A stretch of DNA of 64,000 nucleotides from Herbidospora solisilvae (GTDB lineage: Bacteria; Actinomycetota; Actinomycetes; Streptosporangiales; Streptosporangiaceae): assembly GCF_009901565.1 (NCBI RefSeq), contig NZ_WXEW01000001.1, positions 62,001 to 126,000 on the forward strand. The letters run 5' to 3'. Numbering within the stretch: position 1 is the first letter of the stretch; each line of letters begins with the position of its first letter. Below the pieces are notes generated by a model, which saw nothing but the letters and a program-made list of their open reading frames with translations, made no database searches and was not told where the DNA came from. Below are positions 18,547 to 26,069 of this stretch, piece by piece. The position numbers and the translations under genes are program-made.

Positions 18547-19070
18547 TCAGGTGCGGAGCCAGATGATCAGGGTTGCGACGGTTACCGTGCCGAGGGGTGT
18601 AGCCGCGTTTGTCGTAGCGGGTGGCCACGGCCCGGAACTGTTTGAGCCGGTTGATCGCCCGCTCAACCACGTTGCGGCGCGCGTATCGTGCGGGGTCGTA
18701 GCCGGTCGGGCGGCCGCCGAGAGGGCCGCGCCGGCGGCGGTTGGCCTTCTGGTCGGCTGGTTCGGGGATGGTGTGCCGGATCTTGCGGGATCGCAGGTAG
18801 GCGCGGTTGGCGCGGAAGCTGCAGGCCTGGTCGGCGGCGGTTGGCCTTCTGATCGGCTGGTTCGGGAGTGATGAGCCGGATCTTGCGAGATCGAAGGTAG
18901 GCGCAGTTGGCGCGGGAGTTGTAGGCATGTTCGGCGGCGGTTGGCCTTCTGATCGGCTGATTCGTGGATGGTGTGCCGGATCTTGCGGGATCGAAGGTAG
19001 GCGCAGTTGGCGCGGGAGCTGTAGGCCTTGTCGGCGGCCAGACTCGCCGGCCGCCGCCGATGCGGGGACG
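18547..19070 (-). mobile_element. IS5-type transposase remnant (C-terminal part, frameshifted, internally tandem-duplicated)
   Basis: Reading leftward, the sequence gives LAADKAYSSRANCAYL, RSRKIRHTI, then GGRPTGYD, RNVVERAINRLKQF and RAVATRYDKRGY, the C-terminal DDE-transposase block of actinomycete IS5/IS1373-like elements. The last ~15 residues (LGTVTVATLIIWLRT) lie in another frame after a frameshift near YDKRGYT, ending at the stop 18547-18549. The N-terminal two thirds are missing and the middle is replaced by three copies of a 100-bp unit. A GCCCTGTTTCTTGGATCA end-like sequence sits at the 3' side. The element is inactive. Confidence 0.75.
18741..19040. repeat. Three 100-bp tandem repeats inside the transposase remnant
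   Basis: Units start at 18741, 18841 and 18941 (TTGGCCTTCTG/AATCGGCTG) and are about 85-90% identical. Each encodes the same ~33-residue transposase segment (ANCAYLRSRKIRHTI...ADQKANRRR), but because 100 is not divisible by 3 each copy is read in a different frame in any continuous translation. The unit has no stop codon in any of the three minus-strand frames. Confidence 0.85.
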
Positions 19071-19153
19071 CGGATGCGTTGCCGCACTGCGGCCAATCCG
19101 CATGAACAGCATCCTGGGGGCGGCCCCATCCACGAACCGCCCCCGGATCACCA

Positions 19154-19714
19154 CTAACCGGCGGCCAGCACCGTAAAGGAGAACCCGCTGCTCACCGAAC
19201 GCCGCAGCGACACCTCACACTTCACCCGGCGCCCCACCTCCCTCCGGCTGACACCAAGCCCAGCGGCGATGAGCCGATCCGCCCGCACCGGCACCGGATC
19301 GTCGAAGCCCACCTCCACCCGAACCGGCCAAACCCCGTCGAGAGGTATCGGAGGGCCGTAGAGCCGCCAGGCCCCGGCCCAGTCGAGCCCGAGCCGGTTC
19401 CGGTGGGCGAACAGTGGATCGAGCAACGTCGCGGCCACCAGGCCGGGATCGTTGTCGCGGTAGCCCCGAAGCGCGTCCGCTTCCAGGCACCTGACCGGCA
19501 CCCGCTCGTGAAGGGTCAGCTTGCTCGTCCGGTCGCAGGACACGCACCGCGCCAGCAGCCACACGTCCAGCAACTTCCCGTTGGCATTGACCCGGAATCG
19601 TCCCTCCCCAGTGGTGAAGGACCGCGTCCCGCAGTCGACGCAGCGTAGTGACAGCAGCGGCAGCCTGGTCCGGCGGACGGTCCAGGGCAGCACGATATGA
19701 GGTTGTGAAGACAT
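19154..19714 (-). CDS. DUF1062-family protein
   Basis: 186 residues from the ATG at 19712-19714. Two Cys-X2-Cys knuckles (CVDCGTRSF near residue 25 and CVSCDRTS near 58) suggest a structural zinc site, followed by the conserved region with LGVSRREVGRRV, typical of DUF1062 proteins. Family members are soluble and of unknown biochemical role, often stand-alone. An 11-bp inverted repeat (19725-19735 / 19836-19846) lies in the upstream gap and could be regulatory. Confidence 0.8.
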   Translation of the reverse strand: MSSQPHIVLPWTVRRTRLPLLSLRCVDCGTRSFTTGEGRFRVNANGKLLDVWLLARCVSCDRTSKLTLHERVPVRCLEADALRGYRDNDPGLVAATLLDPLFAHRNRLGLDWAGAWRLYGPPIPLDGVWPVRVEVGFDDPVPVRADRLIAAGLGVSRREVGRRVKCEVSLRRSVSSGFSFTVLAAG

Positions 19715-19724
19715 GGTCTCTCTG

Positions 19725-19846
19725 GATCTGACACGAGGCCGATTGCGCGCGGCCTCAGACGCCGTGTGACCGGGCGCTCAAAACGGGCAGCCCGGCGGAG
19801 CCGACCGCGGAGTCGGCTGACGGTGCGCGGAAGTACGTGTCAGATC
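19725..19846. repeat. 11-bp inverted repeat pair spaced by 100 nt upstream of the DUF1062 gene
   Basis: GATCTGACACG at 19725-19735 and CGTGTCAGATC at 19836-19846 are exact reverse complements. They bracket a GC-rich 100-nt stretch with no gene between the DUF1062 start and the VOC gene. They could be two halves of a looped operator or the ends of a small decayed element. Confidence 0.4.
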
Positions 19847-19939
19847 TGGAAAGCAGGCGGGGTCACGCGGGTGTCCTCATGTCTTCACGGCTGGGGTCGC
19901 AGGCAACCTACGGCCACGCCGATCCGGAGCACAAACGGT

Positions 19940-20677
19940 TTACATCGGGGTCAGCACGCAGAACTCGTTGCCCTCGGGGTCGGCGAAGACCGTCCACGGC
20001 ACGTCGACCTGGCCGATGTTGATGTCGACGGCGCCGAGCGCGCGGATGCGGGCCGCTTCGGCGGCCTGTTCGTCGCCAGGGTAGGGGCGCAGGTCGAGGT
20101 GGACGCGGTTCTTCACGGTCTTCACGTCGGGGGTGCGGATGAACTCCAGGTAGGGGCCGACGCCCTTGGCCGAGCGCAGGCGCGCGTGGTCGTCGGTGAC
20201 CTCGTGGAGGGTCCAGTCGATCGCCGCGTCCCAGAACCGTGCCATGGCGCGCGGGTCGATGCAGTCGACGACGACGGCGGCGACCGGGCCGGTGTCGCGG
20301 TAGAGCTCCCGGGGTTCAAGCACGCAGAACTCGTTGCCCTCGGGGTCGGCGAGGACCGTCCACGGCACGTCGCCCTGGCCCACGTCGATCGGGGTCGCAC
20401 CGAGGGAGCGGAGGAGGGCGACCAGGTCGGCCTGGTGGGCGGCCGAAGTGGTGGCGAGGTCGAGGTGGACGCGGTTCTTGACCGTCTTGGGGTTGGGGTC
20501 GTGGACGACGTCGATGCAGACGGCCGTCGGGTCGGGGTAGACGAAGCCCTCGGGTTCGAGGTTGGTGACGCCCGGTCCTTCACTGGACATGCCCCAGCCG
20601 AGGGCCTGCGCCCAGAAGCGGCCGACCGCTTCGTCGTCCGCGGCTTTCATGTGAATCTGCACCAGCCTCGTCGCCAT
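19940..20677 (-). CDS. Two-domain VOC (glyoxalase-like) protein
   Basis: 245 residues from the ATG at 20675-20677. Two homologous halves each contain the VOC pattern KTVKNRVHLDL and the DPEGNEFCVL block (NRVHLDLATT...WTVLADPEGNEFCVLEP and NRVHLDLRPY...WTVFADPEGNEFCVLTP), so the protein is a tandem duplication folding into one metal-binding cup. Members include antibiotic-binding proteins, dioxygenases and glyoxalases; no specific activity can be assigned. It is divergent from the methyltransferase gene with only 33 bp between starts. Confidence 0.85.
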   Translation of the reverse strand: MATRLVQIHMKAADDEAVGRFWAQALGWGMSSEGPGVTNLEPEGFVYPDPTAVCIDVVHDPNPKTVKNRVHLDLATTSAAHQADLVALLRSLGATPIDVGQGDVPWTVLADPEGNEFCVLEPRELYRDTGPVAAVVVDCIDPRAMARFWDAAIDWTLHEVTDDHARLRSAKGVGPYLEFIRTPDVKTVKNRVHLDLRPYPGDEQAAEAARIRALGAVDINIGQVDVPWTVFADPEGNEFCVLTPM

Positions 20678-20710
20678 GCGGACGATCTTATGCGTGGGTC
20701 TAATGGAGTC

Positions 20711-21352
20711 ATGCCCAAGCTCTTCGCCCGGATGTGGCCGCGTCTGCGGCAGACCATGGACCGTCGCGGCATGGCCGAGCACCGCCGTGCCCTGCTCGCG
20801 GGGTTGTCTGGGCAGGTGGTGGAGGTCGGGGCGGGGGACGGCGCGAACTTCGCCCACTATCCGCCGGCCGTCACGCGGGTTCTGGCGGTGGAGCCGGAGG
20901 CGCTGCTGCGGCGGCACGCCGCCGCCTCGGCCGCGGCGGCGCCGGTGCCGGTGGAGGTGAGCGCGGGGACGGCGGGCCGGTTGCCGGCGCTCGACGCGAG
21001 CGTCGACGCCGTGGTGTTCTGCCTGGTGTTGTGCTCGATCCCGGACGTCGGCCAGGCGCTGGCCGAGGCGCGGCGGGTGCTCAGGCCCGGTGGTGAGCTG
21101 CGGTTCCTGGAGCACGGAAGGGCCGACACCCCTGGTCTTGTACGCGTGCAGCGCGCCCTCGACGCCACGATCTGGCCCCCGCTCGCGGGTGGTTGCCACA
21201 CCGGCCGCGACACCGTCGCGCTGCTGGAGCGCGGCGGGTTCACCGTCACCGGCGTGCACCGCTACAACTTCCCGCCGGTCCGCACCCCGTGGTCGTTCCA
21301 CACGCGGGGGAGCGCCGCCGTCAGCCCTGCAGGCCCTTCGCCAGCGTCGTGA
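20711..21352 (+). CDS. Class I SAM-dependent methyltransferase (UbiE/Methyltransf_11 type)
   Basis: 213 residues from an ATG at 20711 with a TGGAG box upstream. Motif I VVEVGAGDGANF binds S-adenosylmethionine; VDAVVFCLVLCSI and RVLRPGGELRFLEHG are the usual post-I and motif IV-VI segments of Methyltransf_11 enzymes. The substrate is unknown. The 3' end overlaps the convergent TauE-like gene by 32 nt. Confidence 0.88.
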   Translation: MPKLFARMWPRLRQTMDRRGMAEHRRALLAGLSGQVVEVGAGDGANFAHYPPAVTRVLAVEPEALLRRHAAASAAAAPVPVEVSAGTAGRLPALDASVDAVVFCLVLCSIPDVGQALAEARRVLRPGGELRFLEHGRADTPGLVRVQRALDATIWPPLAGGCHTGRDTVALLERGGFTVTGVHRYNFPPVRTPWSFHTRGSAAVSPAGPSPAS

Positions 21353-22040
21353 GGCCGCCGGCCAGCGCGAGCGACAGGACGACCCACCGGGCGGGGCGTT
21401 CGGGCACGTGCCGGGCCAGCAGCGAGCCGACCGCCAGCCCGGCCGCGATCCCGGCGCCGACCAGGGCCCACGTGGGGCCGCTGAGCTGGGGGAGTCCCTT
21501 GGCGGCGATCGAGAAGACGTTCACGACGACGCCGTAGAACTGGGCGTTGGGGACGAACTCGCGTACCGTCCAGCCGGCGTTGACGGCGTACAGGGAGACG
21601 GCGGGGCCGCCCACCCCGGCCGAGGCGTTGAGGAAGCCGCTCGCGGCGCCGGCCGCGAGCGCGCCCCCGCGCCCGCGGAGCGATCGCACCCGGACCCCGC
21701 TCATCACCAGCAGCGCGGCGGCGCTGACCAGCGCTCCGGTGACGGCCAGCAGCGCGGGTTCGGGCAGGCCGCGGGCGATCCAGGCGCCGGCCGGTACGGT
21801 CGCCGCCGCCGCGACGACCAGGGGGATCATCGCGCCCGGCCGGACCGACCGCCAGGTGCCGACGAGCCCGGCGGCGCTGATGACCAGCGCGCCGCAGTTG
21901 GCCAGCCGCACCCCGTCGGCGGGGCCCAGCATGAGCACCATCGCGGGCACGCCGACCAGCGCGAACCCGATTCCGGCGAGCCGCTGCACGGACGCCCCCA
22001 CCACGACGATCCCGAACAGCACCACGCACCCCAGCCTCAC
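21321..22040 (-). CDS. TauE/SafE-family membrane permease
   Basis: 239 residues with about 7-8 hydrophobic helices. The GIGFALVGVPAMVL and GFLNASAGVGGPAVSLY segments are the duplicated TauE/SafE signature. Family members move sulfonates, sulfite or related organic anions across the membrane. The gene is divergent from the phosphonate-type oxygenase fusion with 92 bp between starts, and the putative GntR operator lies in that gap. A role in phosphonate or other organo-anion transport is inferred from this context, not from residues. Confidence 0.85.
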   Translation of the reverse strand: MRLGCVVLFGIVVVGASVQRLAGIGFALVGVPAMVLMLGPADGVRLANCGALVISAAGLVGTWRSVRPGAMIPLVVAAAATVPAGAWIARGLPEPALLAVTGALVSAAALLVMSGVRVRSLRGRGGALAAGAASGFLNASAGVGGPAVSLYAVNAGWTVREFVPNAQFYGVVVNVFSIAAKGLPQLSGPTWALVGAGIAAGLAVGSLLARHVPERPARWVVLSLALAGGLTTLAKGLQG

Positions 22041-22095
22041 GAACCGGGCCGGTCCCGCTCAACGGGATTTCACCTTCCGGACATCTCGCCCCGGG

Positions 22096-22113
22096 AAGTT
22101 GGCTATACAACTT
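22096..22113. promoter_or_regulatory. Candidate GntR operator AAGTTG-N6-CAACTT
   Basis: The perfect palindrome AAGTTGGCTATACAACTT lies 20 bp upstream of the oxygenase-fusion ATG and within the divergent TauE promoter region. Its TATA-centred symmetry resembles operators of HutC/PhnF-type GntR regulators, and a GntR/UTRA gene is encoded just downstream of the fusion. Confidence 0.55.
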
Positions 22114-22132
22114 GGCGAACACGAGGACGATC

Positions 22133-23758
22133 ATGCTGGACAACCCGATGTGGTTGCGGGACAACTGCCCGTGCCCCGGCTGCCGCGACCCGCACAGCGG
22201 CCAGAAGCTCTTCCAGATCACCGACCTGCCCGACGACCTGGCCGTCGGCGAGGTGACCGAGCGCGCAGGCGAGGTGGAGGTGACCTGGTCGCCGGACGGC
22301 CACCGTTCGGTCTACCGCCGCGACTGGCTGACCGCCCCCGCCCCGGTGGACCACCGCAGTGAGGCGGGAAAACGTCTGTGGGCCGCCGCCGACCTGGCCG
22401 AAGCGCCGCACGCCGATTGGCACACCTATCTCTCTTCGGCCGCCGAACGTGTCCGGATCCTCGAGGCCGTGCGACGGCTCGGATTCGTCCTCCTCAGGGC
22501 GGTGCCCGCCGAGGAGGGCCGGGTTCTGGAGGTCGCGCGGTCCTTCGGGTACGTCCGGGAGACCAACTACGGCACGTTGTTCGACGTGCGGGTGGAACCC
22601 ACGCCCGGCAACCTGGCCTTCACCTCGCGGGCGATCGCCCCGCACACCGACAACCCCTACCGCGACCCGGTGCCGACCATCCAGCTGCTGCACTGTCTCA
22701 CCAACGCGGCCGAGGGCGGCGACTCGGGGCTCGTCGACGGGTTCCACGCCGCCGCGCTGCTGCGCGCCGAGGACCCCGAGGCGTTCGCGGTGCTGACCCG
22801 GACCCCGGTGCCCTTCGTCTACCGCGACGCGCGCACCGAGCTGACGGCCGTCCGGCCGCTCATCGACGTCGACCCCCTCGGGAACATCCGGGAGGTCCGG
22901 TTCAACAATCGGTCGTTCGGCACGCTCCGCTCACCCGGCACGTTCTACGACGCCTACCGCGCCTTCGCGAAGGTGCTGGCCCGGCCCGAGCTGATGGTGA
23001 CGTTCCGGCTGGCCCCGGGCGACTGCCTGATCTTCGACAACACCCGGCTCCTGCACGCCCGGACCGCCTTCGAGCAGAGCGGCGCGCGGCACCTGCAGGG
23101 TGCGTACGCCGACCTCGACGGCCTGGCGAGCACGCTGGCGGTGCTGCGCCGGACGGCGGCGCTCGACGAGCTGGAAGCGCTCTTCACCGGCCCCGGCACC
23201 GGCGACTACCTGGGCGAGGCCGTCACGATGGCCGAGCACATGCGTCAAGCCGCCGCGCTCGCCGAGGCGTCCGGCGCGCCCGCGCACCTGGTCGCGGCGG
23301 CGCTGCTGCACGACATCGGCCACCTCGACGGGGGCGCGGAGCTCATGTCGGGCGTCGACAACCGGCACGGCCACACCGGCGCGCAGGTGCTGGCCCGCTG
23401 GTTCGGGCCGGAGGTGACCGAGCCGGTCCGCCTGCACGTCGCCGCCAAGCGTTACCTGTGCGCGGTCGAACCCGGTTACCGGGCCCGGTTGTCGGAGGCC
23501 TCGGAGTTCACCCTCCAGGTGCAGGGCGGCCCGATGAGCGAGGAGGAGGCCGCCGCGTTCGCGGCGCTGCCGGGCGCGGCCGACGCGGTGGCGATCCGGC
23601 GCTGGGACGACGAGGCAAGGTCGCGGGCGCGGCGACCCCCGGTTTCGGCCACTTCCGGCCGCTACTGGCCCCGCTGCTGCGCCGCTGACCGCAGCCGCGA
23701 CAACGTCGAGGTCGCGATCGAGTTGTGCACGGTGAACGCCACCGTCCCCGGCAGGTAG
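22133..23758 (+). CDS. Fusion of PhnY/TmpA-like 2OG-Fe(II) oxygenase with PhnZ/TmpB-like HD-domain oxygenase (3' frameshift)
   Basis: The likely start is the ATG at 22133 (MLDNPMWLRDN) behind GAGGA. Residues 1-70 are the Cys-rich GBBH-type N-domain (DNCPCPGCRDPH), ~90-350 a TauD-fold oxygenase with HTD at APHTDNPYRDP and the distal His in LLHARTAF, and ~360-500 an HD domain with the PhnZ pattern: lid YLGEAVTMAEH, LLHDIGH, GHTGA, HVAAKRYL, QGGPM and RRWDDEA. In known pathways PhnY/TmpA hydroxylates a 2-aminoethyl- or trimethylaminoethyl-phosphonate and PhnZ/TmpB cleaves the C-P bond; here both are one chain. After RRWDDEA a missing base near 23616 shifts the frame: the alternative frame gives KVAGAATPGFGHFRPLL and a stop at 23686-23688. 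As read, the protein instead ends in 44 unrelated residues. Confidence 0.85.
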   Translation: MLDNPMWLRDNCPCPGCRDPHSGQKLFQITDLPDDLAVGEVTERAGEVEVTWSPDGHRSVYRRDWLTAPAPVDHRSEAGKRLWAAADLAEAPHADWHTYLSSAAERVRILEAVRRLGFVLLRAVPAEEGRVLEVARSFGYVRETNYGTLFDVRVEPTPGNLAFTSRAIAPHTDNPYRDPVPTIQLLHCLTNAAEGGDSGLVDGFHAAALLRAEDPEAFAVLTRTPVPFVYRDARTELTAVRPLIDVDPLGNIREVRFNNRSFGTLRSPGTFYDAYRAFAKVLARPELMVTFRLAPGDCLIFDNTRLLHARTAFEQSGARHLQGAYADLDGLASTLAVLRRTAALDELEALFTGPGTGDYLGEAVTMAEHMRQAAALAEASGAPAHLVAAALLHDIGHLDGGAELMSGVDNRHGHTGAQVLARWFGPEVTEPVRLHVAAKRYLCAVEPGYRARLSEASEFTLQVQGGPMSEEEAAAFAALPGAADAVAIRRWDDEARSRARRPPVSATSGRYWPRCCAADRSRDNVEVAIELCTVNATVPGR

Positions 23759-24426
23759 CGGTCTTCGGACCACTCCACCGGCCGCCCGGCCGGGTCGGTG
23801 GTGCGGCGGCGTTCGCGCAGCAGCGCGGCCCCCTCGGGGCAGCCGAGCAGCCGGGCGTCGTCGGCGTCGGCGAAGGCCAGGTCGATGGTGTGCTCGGCGT
23901 CGGCGAAGACGATGCCGTGGTCGAGCAGCCGTTCGGTGTACGACACCGTGTCGGCCGGCAGCCGGGCCACGATCTCGCCGACCCGGGCCGGGTAGCAGGT
24001 GCGTTCGATCATCACGGGACGCCCCGACAGGGTCCGCACCCGGAGGGCGGCGTACACCTGAGCACCAGCGCGCAGCCGCAGCCGGGTCAGCTCCTCTTCC
24101 TCGCCGGGCCGGACGGTCAGCGATTCGAGCATCCCGCCGGGCTCCTCGCCGATCGAGCGGGCCCAGGTGGTGAAGCTCAGCAGTTCGGCGAAGCTCTGCG
24201 CCGGGGCCGCGCCGAGGACCACCCGGCGGGTGCCGCGCCGCGAGGTGACCACGCCGCCGGCCCGCAGCAGCGCCAGGGCCTGCCGGATCGTGCCGCGGGA
24301 GACGCCGTAGTGCTCGGCCAGCGTCGACTCGGCCGGGAGCCGGCCGTCGGAGCCGTAGACCCCGCCCGCGACGGCCTCGCGCAGGTCGGCGGCCACCCGG
24401 CGGTAGAGCACGTCACGGTCGTCCAC
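23662..24426 (-). CDS. GntR/HutC-family regulator with UTRA domain
   Basis: 254 residues from a GTG at 24424-24426. The winged HTH (LPAESTLAEHYGVSRGTIRQ) is followed by a UTRA ligand domain (ARSIGEEPGGMLESLTVRP ... VMIERTCYPARVGEIVARL). UTRA regulators such as PhnF control phosphonate uptake and breakdown. The gene is convergent with the oxygenase fusion, overlapping it by 27 nt if the fusion ends at 23688. The palindrome at 22096-22113 is its best candidate target. The effector is unknown. Confidence 0.88.
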   Translation of the reverse strand: MDDRDVLYRRVAADLREAVAGGVYGSDGRLPAESTLAEHYGVSRGTIRQALALLRAGGVVTSRRGTRRVVLGAAPAQSFAELLSFTTWARSIGEEPGGMLESLTVRPGEEEELTRLRLRAGAQVYAALRVRTLSGRPVMIERTCYPARVGEIVARLPADTVSYTERLLDHGIVFADAEHTIDLAFADADDARLLGCPEGAALLRERRRTTDPAGRPVEWSEDRYLPGTVAFTVHNSIATSTLSRLRSAAQQRGQ

Positions 24427-24444
24427 CCACCTATGATCCAGGCC

Positions 24445-24915
24445 ATGACGGATCACTGTGACTGCGGGGCGCCCGCCGGGCCGCTGGGCCGGTGCGCCGA
24501 CTACTACTACGCGATCCTGGCCGAGGAGCAGGCCGACCCGGACATGTACCGCTGGCACAACCCCGTCGTCTGCTCCTACCTGCTGCAACACCCGGCCGAG
24601 GGCCACGCCAAGCACTTCGACGTGCAGTTCCGGTGGCTGCAACTGCTGCTCGACCAGGGGGTCGACGCGGTGGTCCGGGTCGCGGCCCACCAGGTCGCGC
24701 GCAACCGGCACACCTCACGCCAGGGCTATGACATGACGCCCTTCGAGAACTACGCGCCGCTGCCGCTGGGCGCGGCGGCGACGGGCTTCCGGGCCTCGTT
24801 CAGCGCGCTGCCCGTCGTCGGCGGCAGCTTCGTGTTCGACGGCGCCGAGGCCTACGGCCGCCGTGTCGAGGCCATCGCCGCGGCGACGGTCGAGCGGCTC
24901 AGCGGTCGAACCTGA
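24445..24915 (+). CDS. DUF5946-family protein
   Basis: 156 residues. The N-terminal CDCGAP...RCADYYYAILAEE, the central CSYLLQHPAEGHAKHFDVQF and the WLQLLLDQG segments match a small actinobacterial family (DUF5946) of unknown role. Cys and His residues may bind metal. The ATG lies 18 bp from the divergent GntR start, so the two share a promoter region, and the 3' end overlaps the convergent ATPase gene by 17 nt. Link to phosphonate metabolism is positional only. Confidence 0.7.
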   Translation: MTDHCDCGAPAGPLGRCADYYYAILAEEQADPDMYRWHNPVVCSYLLQHPAEGHAKHFDVQFRWLQLLLDQGVDAVVRVAAHQVARNRHTSRQGYDMTPFENYAPLPLGAAATGFRASFSALPVVGGSFVFDGAEAYGRRVEAIAAATVERLSGRT

Positions 24916-25495
24916 CCTCTTTGAGCCGGTCGGCCTCGTCCCGGGTCAGCACGTGGGCCGTGAGGGCGGGCGCGGGGTCGCCCTCCTGTACGCGGCCAAG
25001 CAGCCGCCCCCACCTGCGCAGATGCCGGCCGAAGGCGGCCTCGGGCACCACCCGTCCCCGCGACCGCTGCCCGGCCTTCGCCAGGTGGGGCGGGGTGTCG
25101 AGCATCAGCAGGTGCAGCCGGGTGCCGCGCCGGACGGCCAGCCAGGCCAGCACGTAGAGGGGGAAGACGCCGCAGCCCCGGTTGTGGGCGATCACCGGGC
25201 CGGTGCGCATGGCCCGGGAGATGCGGGACATGTGGGTGACCCAGGTGATCGCGGTGCGCGCCGGTTTGGGCGCCCACGGGATGCGGCCCCGCCAGTGGAG
25301 CCGCGACTGGTAGCTGTCGATGACGGTCAGGCCGCCCCGGTCGACGGGCCGGGTCTCCTCGCCGCTGAGAGCGTAGAGGCGGCGCAGCAGTGTGGTCTTC
25401 CCGGCGCCCGGCAGGCCGGTCAGGATCACCAAGGATCCCGGCGGATAACGCAGTGTGTCGGCCGTCCTGCCGGCGGCCGGTACCCCCAGGGTCAA
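24899..25495 (-). CDS. P-loop AAA-type ATPase/kinase-like protein
   Basis: 198 residues from a TTG at 25493-25495 preceded by GGGAGGGG. The Walker A motif GLPGAGKTTLLRRLY is near residue 27; LTVIDSYQSRLHW may be the Walker B/substrate region, and HLLMLDTPPHLAKAGQRSR, then GRVVP, resembles the lid of small P-loop kinases that act on nucleosides or small molecules. It lacks a second helicase or sensor domain, so a kinase is likelier than a motor. Substrate unknown. Confidence 0.75.
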   Translation of the reverse strand: MTLGVPAAGRTADTLRYPPGSLVILTGLPGAGKTTLLRRLYALSGEETRPVDRGGLTVIDSYQSRLHWRGRIPWAPKPARTAITWVTHMSRISRAMRTGPVIAHNRGCGVFPLYVLAWLAVRRGTRLHLLMLDTPPHLAKAGQRSRGRVVPEAAFGRHLRRWGRLLGRVQEGDPAPALTAHVLTRDEADRLKEVRFDR

Positions 25496-25547
25496 CCTGT
25501 CCCCTCCCGTTGTCCTTCATGATGGCGAACAAATCGGGAAGATGGGC

Positions 25548-26000
25548 TCAGTCGGTGAGGGCGACGTTCCCGATGGCGCGGGCCAGGCGGGCGACGTCGA
25601 TGCCGTCGAGGTGGTCGAGCAGGTGCCGCCGCACGCTGGCCAGGTTGGTGGGCCAGGCCTGTTCGAGGCGGGCCAGCCCGGCGTCGGTGATGACGGCGTT
25701 CCAGCCGCGGGCGTCCTCGTCGCTCCTGACACGTTCGATCAGGCCCTGTCTCTCCAGCACGTTCGCGATGCGGGTCATGCCGCTCAGCGACAACTCGCAC
25801 GCGGTGGCGAGCTCGCCCATCCGCATCCGCCGCCGGGGGGCCTCCGACAGCCGCATCAGGGCGGTCCACTCGATCAGCGGGAGCTGCTGTTCGCGCACCA
25901 TGTCGGCGTCGATCGCCCGGGGGAGGGCGTACATGAGCCGGGGCAGCGCGCGGACCAGGGCGTCCTCGTCGGGGGAGAGCGGTCGTGTGGTCATCCCCAC
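25548..26000 (-). CDS. MarR-family regulator
   Basis: About 150 residues from GTG 25998-26000, or ATG 25992-25994. The winged HTH MGELATACELSLSGMTRIAN with RQGLIERVRSDEDARGWNAV is standard MarR. Divergent from the SDR gene with a 69-bp AT-rich gap containing two palindromic sites, so it very likely represses the SDR and itself. Confidence 0.9.
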   Translation of the reverse strand: MGMTTRPLSPDEDALVRALPRLMYALPRAIDADMVREQQLPLIEWTALMRLSEAPRRRMRMGELATACELSLSGMTRIANVLERQGLIERVRSDEDARGWNAVITDAGLARLEQAWPTNLASVRRHLLDHLDGIDVARLARAIGNVALTD

Positions 26001-26004
26001 ATGG

Positions 26005-26051
26005 TAGTTGCTTCACGAAAGAAGTAATGTACTTTTTTGACGAAGCAACTA
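26005..26051. promoter_or_regulatory. MarR operator region with nested inverted repeats
   Basis: TAGTTGCTTC (26005-26014) is repeated inverted as GAAGCAACTA (26042-26051). Two shorter palindromes nest inside: TTGCTTC-N6-GAAGTAA (26008-26027) and TACTT.....GAAGCAA towards the right. The arrangement suggests two adjacent MarR dimer sites covering both divergent promoters. Confidence 0.6.
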
Positions 26052-26069
26052 TTACTCGGGGAGGACTCG

